A stretch of 64,000 nt of DNA from Thereva unica (lineage: Eukaryota; Arthropoda; Insecta; Diptera; Therevidae): assembly GCA_949987705.1 (NCBI GenBank), contig OX465281.1:255722542-255786541 (forward strand). The letters are read 5' to 3'. The position numbers and the translations under genes are program-made. Shown piece by piece: positions 20,417-30,430 of this stretch (positions within the stretch are counted from its first letter, which is position 1; every line of letters begins with the position of its first letter). The notes below the pieces were generated by a model. It did no database searches and was not told the DNA's origin. It saw only the letters and a program-made list of their open reading frames with translations.

Positions 20417-20862
20417 ACAAGTATTTAATTGGCGAATAAGTATTTTACACTTTTAAACACTTGTGCTTAGGTTTAGATATTTTTGGCAAACACATACCGC
20501 GTTTAATTTCTTTTAAGCACTTTAAGTGTTTAAAAGTAAAGCACTTTTGCGTTTAGATTATGGTAAAACTGAGTTTCTTCCATGATCCAACTCCGTTGGC
20601 CGTTGCTCGGCCGATCTGATCTAGATCACGGTGTAAAAAGAGCGCAGCTATTATCGCTTCTTCTGTTTTAAAGGTAAGCACTTCTCACCATTAAACACTC
20701 TACTGTTTAGAAGTAAAACACTATAGTGTTTCATATCTAAACACTTGCAAAACACTTTGATTTGCAGTGAACGAAAAACGAAAACGCAAAAAATAATGCC
20801 AAAAAGGTTAAGTTCATAAAACATTTTAGATGAGGCGAAGGATGAAGAGCAGGATACCTAGG
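20417..20862. repeat. AAACACT dyad-rich region
   Basis: Multiple inverted words are built on AAACACT/AGTGTTT, including the perfect palindrome AAACACTATAGTGTTT near 20715 and paired tttaaacacttgtgcttag / agcactttaagtgtttaaa. This is probably the remains of a foldback element. The RTE inserted at its edge, inside an AGTGTTTACC word. Confidence 0.5.
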
Positions 20863-20870
20863 TATATAAA
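20863..20870 (+). promoter_or_regulatory. TATA-like box of OR copy 4
   Basis: TATATAAA, 273 bp before the start codon, matching the position in copy 3. Homology to copy 3 begins here. Confidence 0.4.
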
Positions 20871-20987
20871 TAATGAGTTCCTGATGTGAAAGCTATACGA
20901 TGTAAAGGATGCAAATTCCATTTCACAAGAATGCAATTAAGTAATTAATTTTTTAAGTAAGGAAGTGATTATACAGCGAAAGGATTA

Positions 20988-21006
20988 ATTGATCCTTTAT
21001 ACAATT
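20988..21006 (+). promoter_or_regulatory. Conserved upstream motif of OR copy 4
   Basis: Same position as in copy 3 (130 bp before ATG) but with one change, TTTATACAATT for TTTATGCAATT. Confidence 0.5.
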
Positions 21007-21135
21007 AAAATTGGCATTCAATGCAAATGGTATTTTCTCATAACGTTATTACCTTCTTTTCAATATAACATAATTGCTTCATTTAATTCCCGATTGAAAG
21101 TACAAACAGTTTTTAGTTCTGATTCAATCCTCAAG

Positions 21136-23031
21136 ATGAACGCACTGCGAAGCAAGCCTACTTTGGTACAAGGAATTGATGATGTGATTGCAATACTAAG
21201 GAAGCTTTGTGTAATTGCTGGTGCAGATGTCTTTAATCCGAATTACACTCCAAATTGGAGAACAGCCTTGGGCCTTAGCGTTTTAATACTCCATCATATT
21301 GCTCATTTTCATACATTGTACTACTATAAAGATGACGCCATGTTGGCACTACGTTGTCTATGCACTTTAGCATTTGGAACACAGGTTAGTATTTTTTTTT
21401 TGTTGGTTTCGTTAGTTTCAATGATATGACTCTATATTTTTTAATATTGATATCATCAGGGCACGGTGAAATTTTCAGCAGCATTAATAAACAAATATTC
21501 ATATCGATCAATAATGGATTTTATGCGAAATCTCTATGTGGAAAATGGAAATGGATCACCACAACGAAAGGAGGCCTTAGCAAAAATCATCGCGAATTGC
21601 AATTTCTATGCTAAAATAATAAAACGCGTTACTATCTTGTGTGTGGGTGTGCTATTCGTGTATCCAGTTGCATTTTACTTATACTTCAAAGAACGTGATT
21701 ATTTTTTTGGTGCATATTTACCAAATACAGATCCAAAATCTGTGACTGGATACTTCATAAATATTGTGTATCAACTATCAAGCATTATCTTTGGTATTTT
21801 TGGAACTCTTGCTGCTGACACATTGTTGGCATTTATGATAATCCATATTCAACTACAATCGCGATTGTTTAAAATTTCACTTGATGAAACTGAAGAACTA
21901 TTGAACGACAAAGACAATGGGTTAATTGCTGCTAAAGCGAAACTTTTGAACACTCTGAAAATGCATCAAGACATCATCAATATGAGGAATTTAATCGAAA
22001 AGTGCTTCACGGTATCAATATTCTTTCAAATCGTTTTCTCAGCCCTGCCTATTGCTTTGGTGATTTTCAATATTTTGTTTGTAAGTTAAATTTAATTTTT
22101 GTATTTTTCAAAATATATCTTTCGTATTTTTCCCAAAAGGCGAACTGGATTGCTGGATTTGGATTTATTTGTTACTTATTCATGCAGTTCTTCATTTATT
22201 GCCTAATTGGAACCTTACTTGAAGTGACGGTATGCACCCTTCCATATACAATTTTGTTTAACAAAAATTAATATTGCATATTTTGTTTAGAATGAACAAA
22301 TAACCGCTGCTATTTACAATTTTAAGTGGTATCAATTTCCTGTTAATTGCCAAAAATTAATTCTTTTGGCTCTGTTACAATCACAAAATGCTAGAAGTTT
22401 GACAATTGCGACAATTGCACCCTTAAATGTCGAAACTGGAGCAACAGTAAGTATACTTACAACATACCTCCAGGGAGAAAGTTTGTGGCGTTGTCTTTGG
22501 TAAAATACTATTGGTTTTCTTATTGTGTGAAAATGTAATTATTTAAACCATAATGCTGTAACCAAGTGGAAAAAATTGAGAGCGATGCACAGAGAGGCAT
22601 ATTTTGAGCTCTGTTAAATATGCTCTCGAAGGAGCTTTACTTACGGGCAATTATATTCGTGACTAGGGAATCCAATCCCGCATCAAAATTGAGGTCAACA
22701 GTCACGCGGATGCGCGGCATTTGCAAAATTAGTCAACTCGGAGGGCCTAACTCTATTTTTATTAATACTTGGAAATATTCTTAGTATTTCTCTATTAAGT
22801 CCCAGTTCTTATAACAGGTCATTCTACCCGTCCCGCGGATCCCGCATGTCTAGTCCCGCATTACTGATACCGCAAAAATGATGCGGGATTGGAGTCCCTA
22901 TTCGTGACCATAAAATGTGACCAACTTTTTCCCAGACTAATATTTAATACAAATACTTTTCTTGTTTTTTAATATAGGTTATGAAGACGATTTATTCATA
23001 CTTGATGTTAGTTGTCAATTTCTTGAAGTAG
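21136..23031 (+). CDS. Odorant receptor copy 4, intact, five exons
   Basis: Insect odorant receptor (7tm_6 family). Exons: 21136-21384, 21460-22080, 22140-22229, 22291-22446 and 22978-23031; 1170 bp, 389 residues, all junctions phase 0, with consensus GT donors (GTTAGT, GTAAGT, GTATGC, GTAAGT) and AG acceptors. Start chosen at the conserved TCAAGATG. Membrane segments fall as in copy 3. Notable strings are LPNTDPKSVTGYF (residues 168-180), LAADTLLAFMIIH, KMHQDIIN, exon 3 ANWIAGFGFICYLF and the C-terminal VMKTIYSYL. Exon 1's second half and the leader are nearly identical to copy 3 while other parts differ, so conversion has probably mixed them. Intron 4 contains a 237-bp MITE. Expected in olfactory neuron dendrites with Orco; ligand unknown. 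Confidence 0.94.
22664..22900. mobile_element. 237-bp MITE with 8-bp TSD in OR copy 4 intron
   Basis: It begins TAGGGAATCCAATCCCGCAT and ends ATGCGGGATTGGAGTCCCTA, an imperfect inverted pair. The perfect 8-bp duplication TTCGTGAC flanks it (22656-22663 and 22901-22908). Joining the flanks restores a GGGCAATTAT-TTCGTGACC repeat string also present at 8866 and 13190, which supports the insertion boundaries. hAT-like by TSD length; encodes nothing. Confidence 0.88.
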
Positions 23032-23256
23032 AAAGATGTTAATAATAGCACTTTCGTTTCAACAACACTTCAGATAGTACACCATAGTTTTTTATTAGTT
23101 GCAATGTTTCTTTGACTTAAAAATGTTATTCACATTAAGGATAACTCGAGATGAAATAGATACATAAAATTGAGCTACATAAGCTGATGCCACTTTAAAA
23201 TTGAGGTAAAAATTGAATATTTTATTGTATTTGCAGTTTAACGCACTATTTGTTTA

Positions 23257-23262
23257 AATAAA
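23257..23262 (+). terminator. Polyadenylation signal of OR copy 4
   Basis: AATAAA 226 bp beyond the stop codon, in the flank shared with copy 3. Homology to copy 3 ends near 23296. Confidence 0.55.
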
Positions 23263-23585
23263 CAACATTATTCAATTGTTTTAATCTAGTAATAGGCCGG
23301 GGAAATACGCAAAAAAACGGATGAACGGAGACAAAACTCCAAAATGGCTGAAAATTGGTTCACAGCTTCCTTGGGACTTTTTAAGAAAACAATTTCAGAA
23401 TCACAAAAAAAAAACATGGCCGCCGGAGATATCGGGTTTTCCCGTGTTTTGCTTGTAGCTTGATTCCTATAGGTCCTACAACCTCGTGCGAGTACCCAAA
23501 ATATTGACGGTAAATTCTCCACAGCTTACAACTTACAGTTCTTACAAAAATCTTACCTCCATTGACCCTTTGAAAGTTATTCAAG

Positions 23586-23990
23586 GTGAAAGTCATCAAA
23601 AATCACTTTTTGGCCAAAAAACGGTGGACTTCACCGGGCGAACGTGCTCCGAAGAAGGCGAAGACTGTCCTATCGGTTAGAAAGGTGATGGCCACGGTTT
23701 TCTGGGACTACCTGGAAGAGGGCAGAACTGTCACAGGGCTCTACTATTCCGAATTGCAGAAAAAGCGGTCCCATTTGGCGAAGAAAAAAATTCTCTTCCA
23801 CTGGTCAAAATAGGTTACGAGCTGCCGCCCCACTCGAATAAGGAGGGTATCGCCGTCACGGAGACCTACTTTACACACTTCCAGAAAAAAAGTATTTTTC
23901 GGACGGGTTAAAGAAGTTGGAGTATCGCTGAGTCAAGTGTATCGGCCTAAAAGGAGACTATGCTGAGAAATAAATCGCCACTGGATCTAA
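23586..23990 (+). mobile_element. Decayed mariner transposase remnant
   Basis: The plus strand reads KNHFLAKKRWTSPGERAPKK, then VMATVFWD, HLAKKKILFH and, in another frame, GLKKLEYRW and LKGDYAEK. These are the order and wording of mariner transposases. The HDNAPAH acidic motif is destroyed after LFH, the first acidic motif and both inverted ends are missing, and frames shift at least twice. It is a dead internal fragment. Confidence 0.78.
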
Positions 23991-25427
23991 CAGTATATTG
24001 TGTATACTATGTACATTGCTTATTGAATTCTACTTATCATACCCTTTCATTTGATACCAATGTCCGATTGGTTGTGAAGAAAGTAGTAATCCGCAGTCTT
24101 AAGATGGCCGCCATGGATCTAACTCTTTATTGAGTATACTATTACACGAACTGAGTTTAATTTCCGATTCGGTTTGTATCATTTAACCAGCGTTCTGAGT
24201 GGGCTCACAAGTTTTTGCTTGGTTGAGTACATTTTTCGGTCGGAGTATCATGTGCCTGTAAAATGAACCCACACAAAATTGAGGTATGTGCATGTTTTGT
24301 TATTATTTACAACAGTGTTTATTGAATATTATTTCTTTAGAAATATTAAAAATATAAAATTGCAAAACGTAATCTTTGGACCGATGAAGAAGAAAAGTGT
24401 TTTTCATGTGTTCTCAGACTTACCAAATATATACAAAAAAATCGGTCAACCCGTTTCCGTAGATTTGTAAATCTTTATAAATACCGATGACCATGATGCC
24501 GCTCCCAAGCCATTGTGTCCGAGGAGACGGCCCCCTTCGACCACCCCTAATTACACCACTGGTCCGCTAAGTCCCTCAGACCCACCTAAGCGGAGGGCGA
24601 AATACCTTCTTAGGACTAACCTTCAGGTAAGCTCAGGGCCGTTTAGGTTGCCTATTGGTTGATGTATAGATCAGGTGTCAGCAAATCGAGAAATCGTTCA
24701 TTGCATGTTGCGAAGGTTTTACACAGAGCCTTAGTTACTCCGAGACGGGATCGTACTTAAAGGTTATGATTTATTTGCTTAGATTCCAATTCAAAAGTAC
24801 TATGATACGGTTATTGTCTAACTCCGTGGCTCCGTGGCTCTTTTTACAATGTATAAAATTTGGCGGAACCCAACGATGAAAAAATAAAATAATATATGAT
24901 ATATTTATATATTTATCCTTTAATATATTTGAAAACGTTTTTATTAGCTCGCTTTCTTGTCTCTCTGTTTGTCCGGTACATATCTTGAAATCGATTTTTT
25001 GAATACTTCCGGTTACCCGATTACCCTGAAATTTTGCACACAACTTCAGCTCCGATGACAATGCAATAATGGTATACTCAATATACCTTTAGATCCATGG
25101 CGACAGTCTCAGGAGGGCAGATTGAAATATTCTTCACAACCCCTTCGACATGGGTATCAAATGAAAGGGTTTGATAAGTAGAACACCATAAGCAATATAG
25201 TATACTAAATATATCGTCCTCGTTCATCTCAAGAGGACGGATTACCATTTTCCCTCGATATGGGAATATGGAATGGCGCCCAAAATGTTACGCGGCGTGA
25301 CGTAGACCAAATTTCAAGGAGGAAGGGCCACTCGCACTTTCTGATTAGCAAGAACGCCGGCACAGCGCCAGTGAGTCTGCGAATGTATTTGCGCTTCTGC
25401 GCTGGTGACCCTAAAATTTTTCCGTGG
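23991..25427. repeat. Repeat-bearing spacer
   Basis: ggatctaac with tgtatact or gagtatact occurs at about 23983 and 24115. The ATGGGTATCAAATGAAAGGG repeat lies at 25149, with gtagaacacc. No gene is recognised; frames at 24279 and 24771 have no domains. Confidence 0.45.
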
Positions 25428-25478
25428 AACCGTAAGGAACCCGCGGAACCCACTTTGGGAATCACTGGTCTAACTACT
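25428..25478 (-). mobile_element. Possible hAT terminus
   Basis: Read on the minus strand this begins CAGTGATTCCCAAAGTGGG, the style of many hAT termini (CAGTGnTTCnCAAA). I found no partner terminus in the window, so it is a lone end or a coincidence. Confidence 0.4.
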
Positions 25479-28400
25479 AAGTCACAAACTACACATTCAA
25501 AAAGCAACGAAAAATTTATTCATATTTTATGATTTTAAAGACAATATTATTACTTTGGTCCTTCCCTACTTTGAGTTGACTTGAGCACGTACCAAATTGC
25601 CTAGCCATAAACAAATAACGCAATTACTTACCTTAAACAATTATAAGCAACTTAAAGTCCACCTTCTGCGAACTGCTTAAGTGAAATTTTATAGCTATTG
25701 TGAAACTTTTAGTGTTCAAGATAAATCTCCCAGCAACTCGGGGCGAATAAGACGCCACTTTGTCGTTAAAAGTCGTAGGCGTCCCATTCGGTCCCACTTG
25801 ACAGATCCTAAACAGCAATTTCCGAAAGGTCTTTACATCTAACTCCATCCAGTTAAGTGGCAGGTTCTGTTGCTGTGTGATTTATCGGTCGTACCTTTCG
25901 ACTGGGGCTCCAGGTGTAGTCCAGTGGGCATTCGTTAGTTTCTTTTCCAAACGTACAAACTTGTGTAGTCTTTTGTTGCTCCTGTCCCAGGCGCACCGGT
26001 CCAGGTTTCGTTTTTCATTTTGCCCGCCGTCACTCAAGTGGCAATTCGTGGTGGCAAATTCCTTCATAAATTCTCACAAAATTTGCATATTCCCTAAGCG
26101 CAACACTTTGTCCGGCTTCTGTGCTTGGAAATTGCTCCTTTTGGCAAGTGGAAAATTGCAGTCATTTCAACAGGTTTCGGGGGTATAGTGTCCATCGAGG
26201 TTGAGTGATAGACCACCATCGGAGGACAACATTAATTACCAGCGCCGGCAATGTCCTTTGCCAGAGTCTCGACTTCGGCCAGCAAGGAGCAAAAAGTCCG
26301 GACTTGGCTTGCAATCCGCCAGGGGAAAGAGTTAAATATTTATTAATTGAAGAAGGTGGAAAACAAGCAGACTCGGTTCTAGTATGAAAAATGCGCAAAA
26401 AAACACCGTCTCAGGTGCACCTGCTGTTACCCCACATGATATTCATGGTGTTTTGAACGCGATGCGCTGCAAGAAAGATGAGCGCCCTACGGCTCCTAGT
26501 CCTCGGAGTCTATGCGAGTTTCCGGCCAGAAATCGCGACCGAACAGGTAATAAATGCGCCGGACAACACAGGAACGTCATGTACCTGAATAAATTGCGTC
26601 CAGATTTCGCATTTTTCCACATTTCGCCGTTCGCTGCGACTTTTCATGTTTTGCGGAGTTCTCTGTGCGCATTTCATCCATTTATTTATGAGCGTAATAT
26701 CTTCGCACCTAGTTACCTGAGAGAACGATGCCTATAAGAATGCCATCGAATACCTGTCAGACGAATCTGAAGACCTGCAGACGTGGCCTTTGGGTAAAGA
26801 TTCCTGCCTGTGTGAGTACAGAGTACTTTTCTAGCCCATTCCTGGCGCACACACACCCGGCACGGAGTACGTGCAGCCACCAATTTATAGGCTTCCCGAG
26901 TGCACCTCCTCGCTGGGCTATAGGCCGTATTAATATCACCTAGCAATTGGCTGTCATAAATTTCTTTAAGGTCTAATAGAGCCATTAGGTGTGGACGATA
27001 GAGTCCTAAAAGACACTCGAAGCTGCCATGGAGGCTCTGAATTATGCTCATGACTTGTCGATTTCGTGTCGAATAAGAAAGGCCCATGGCCGCAGATGGA
27101 GCGACGACGTGCAGGTGAGATGCTGGGCGAAATCATTTCTTTGCTCTGCAGGCTATTTTCAGGAACATAAACAAATTGATAGATCGATACACCTGTTAAT
27201 AGGGTGTTCTCGTCCGTGTCGCTGCGAGTGTTCTAGATCGGAATTTGCGACTGTGGAGCTTGTTCGCGCTCCTTAATCACCCAATAAAAATATAAGAGAC
27301 GGAAACTGAAAGCTATTCGCCAGCAATTTAAGGTCTTTAAAATGCTAATTTTATGATTCCTGTTACTTCAGGTGCTTGGGATTATTATTAACTTGGAGCT
27401 GATCTGGAGGTGCGCATCAAAAGATGCCCAGTGGTGTTCAAGTGGAGAAATTCTATAGCACATCAAAGGTTCAGTCAGTGTGATCTGAGCTGAGTCAGAT
27501 GGTGTTAAAAATGATTTCCTTGTTTTACTTCCAAATTATTACTTAACGTGAGTTGTGTCGTCAGTATAAAGTGCTAAAGGTGCTTTCAGTGTATCTCTAA
27601 AGTATCTACCGGTTGCGCTTGGGTATTTCCTTGCTGGTGGTCAGATTTTGATTATCATCAGGTTGTTTTTAATTTGGAATGAACAGGAAGGCTGTGAAAA
27701 TTAGTAATTTATATTATAATATAAACGCACGTAAAAGATAGATCTAAATTGCTCTCCTTTAATCTGGTGCCACTGTACGAAGTGGAACTTAAGCCCCACC
27801 TGCGGACCTGCCACTCAGTGTATTCAGTAAGTTGTTTATGTTTAACGCACTTTAAAGTGTCCCCCTATGTTTAAATGAAGACAGTTTGTGTAACAGGTAT
27901 AACCTCAATTTATACTTTCTACTACCACTCCGTGATGTGTAACATAATGGCGAACTTCGGATATGACAGTACAGGCAAAGTGTACCAACTTTCTATCTCT
28001 TGTAATCTTCTAGTGTGAGCTTAAAGTAAGTAGTGCGTTGTTAACTCTCTTAAAAGCTTATTCACTACGTTCGCCATTTCTTCTAATCCTTCTCGCTACA
28101 TCTGGTTGTTTTTTTACGAGGGAGTGGTTAGAAACTTACATCGTTCTGAAGAGCCTGAACCAAATATGACGTTCCGTAATGTAATCGTACATACTTTAAC
28201 GTACGAACATGCTCATATGGCATGGACCTGTATTGATTTAATAAACTTACATATGTATATTCGTTCGTTAGGGTACGTACGGTTACGGTAATGCACGTCG
28301 GGCTCAGGCCTAAAGAGGGGTTTCCACTTATCTGGCTACCGGCGTTGGTTGTTCTGCTGATGGGTTGTAGTGAGCAGCTGGCAGCCATCTGGAATTTAAG

Positions 28401-28975
28401 AATTTCTGTCTCTGGTTGATTCTGGTTGAGCCAGCACCTGGTAGGGCTGACTACTATGCAAGTAATGGCTTGGGACCCAATGGAAGATACAATCAGCGCT
28501 GGTAGCCCCCCTTTTGGCTCCCATGCCTACGATAGGAGATACCGCTGGTGGTGCGCAAACGTGACGGTAGTGTAAGATTGCTACTGACAAAACTCACCTA
28601 CTCCTTTTTGCATAACGTTCTACTCCAGACCGGTACGAGCGGCATTACTTCAGAGTGGCGTCATCAGCATGACCCTCAAAGGTGCTCACCAGAGCCGGAA
28701 CAGCCTAGCCATCTAGGTACCTAGCTGCTATCACTCCTTGGATTTCTTTGCCTTTCTCGGTCTCTTTGGACTTCGTAAAGTGGCCCCTAGACTCAATAAT
28801 ATTGAGCAAAATATTGACGTTTTCTTTCTTTGCACCAAAAAATGTTTCAATATCACCCAAATCTTGCACAATATATTATTGATAGTCCAGGGGCCCCATA
28901 ATGCTTAAGCTTCTGGTGAATGCTCTCTTTAGGCTGCTCGCACACTGGACCATAAATTGTACGAATTTGTGCGAG
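25479..28975. other. Long intergenic stretch, no gene recognised
   Basis: Frames such as 26713-27087 (minus, 124 codons) and 26384-26737 (plus) lack domains and exon-like borders. The block 26160-27280 has few repeats and more even composition than its surroundings and could be conserved noncoding DNA. 28600-28975 includes the 3' flank of the LOA element. Confidence 0.4.
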
Positions 28976-30430
28976 TTATTCTTTAATCCACTCTTCTATC
29001 AGGGACTTGGAGGTGAACCAAGAGATGCCACAGAAGGGTTCTGGGCCCTGGAACAACGTCTCAGACTCCTCCCTCGCGAGGCTGTCTGCAGCCTCATTTC
29101 CCTCGATACCCCAGTGTCCAAGGACCCAGCAGAGCGAGACCTTGTTTCTTCTGGTCAGGCTCTGGAGTATTGTATATCCAAACACCCTGCTACTATTTTG
29201 GAAGAAAACTTCCACGTTGAGAGTGCCTTTATGGCAGCTTGGCTGTCAGAAAAGATTTTAATGTTGGCGCCTTTCAGACCTTTCTCAAGGTTGAGCCTAG
29301 CGCAGGTCGCAATGGCATGTATTTCAGTCTGGAAAACAGAGGGCCACTTACCCATTGCAATCGAGACCTTGGAGTTGGGTCCTGCGACACCAGCGCCTGT
29401 GCCATGTTCCATCTTTGACCCGTCAGCAAACCAGTGGAGATGTTTTGGATCCCCAGGAAGAATCAGTTCCTCCCACTCAGAACGATCCGGGATAATCGCT
29501 CTGAATTTCCTTTGGAACCGCAGTTGACTAACCATATGGTCGGATACGCGACAAATGGAAATGCTTGGGATATTTTTAAGGATATCCATGTGTCCTTTGA
29601 CCGTATGGGGCCAGTTGGATGAGATCTGAAGTCTCAAGGCACTTATGGCGGCGGATTTCCAAATGAAGAGATGCCAAGAGGTCAATCCAATGATTGCTTC
29701 CATTGCAGCTGTGGGACAGGTCCGCGTAGCTCCGGTAATGGAGAGGCAAGCAAGCCGTTGCAGCTTGCTGCACTTCAGGATCGACGTAACCTGTTTAGTC
29801 TCTTGGGCCACCAAACTATGGCAGCATAAGTGACAACAGGTTTAACGATCGTATTGTACATCAGTCCAGTACATCATTTGTGGTGTAAGACAACATGTCT
29901 TACCCAGAAGCCTTTTACAGGCCCATATAGCCCTTTTGGCTTTGCTGATGACGTAGTCAAGTTGAGCGTTCCAGTTCAGCCTCTTGTCTAAATTTACTCC
30001 CAAATATTTGACTGAGTCTGAGTACTCAACTGTGGTATCCTGGCTACAGATAGGACCTAGGTCCACTTTGTAGCGTTTCGAAAAAGGTACCAGGACAGCC
30101 TTATTTGGGTTAATTGACAGACCCTCCTTGGTACACCATCTTTGAACTTCTCGCAGTGCCGTTCTCATGACCTCTGTAATGGTCAAGTCAAACTTTCCAG
30201 AGACAATGATTGCAAGATCATCCGCATAACCGATGACATCGAAACCAGATTCAGATAGTTTGATAAAGAGTTCATCCACAACTAGTGACCATAGTAACGG
30301 GGATAAGACTCCACCTTGTGGGCACCCCTTAATAGCCTTAACACTAATGGTGGAGACACCTAGGGTAGAAGAAATGTCACGATCTGCAAGCATGGCATTT
30401 ATCCACTCAATCGTGTGAGGAATAACATGT
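28976..30430 (-). mobile_element. LOA-clade retrotransposon, 5'-truncated
   Basis: Minus strand, from high to low coordinates. The second half of a reverse transcriptase carries TIEWINAML, KGCPQGGVLSPLLW, catalytic YADDLAI and VKYLGVNLDKRLNW (about 30420-29842). After a frame change come QRLACLSITGATRT and an RNase H domain with WFADGSKMEHGTGAGV, FQTEIHAIATCA and SDSQAAIKAL. After another shift come WVLGHWGIEGNEAADSLA and GPEPFCGIS. Motif order and wording match LOA elements and the copy at 2390. At least two frameshifts, and the 5' two thirds (gag-like ORF, endonuclease, start of RT) are missing. Confidence 0.85.

Noticed and set aside
26713..27087. 124-codon minus-strand frame (GLSYSTRNRQ...)
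   Set aside because: No domain or clear exon borders that I can see; kept only as part of an uncharacterised stretch.
28901..29527. 208-codon plus-strand frame
   Set aside because: It is the antisense shadow of the LOA RNase H coding region.
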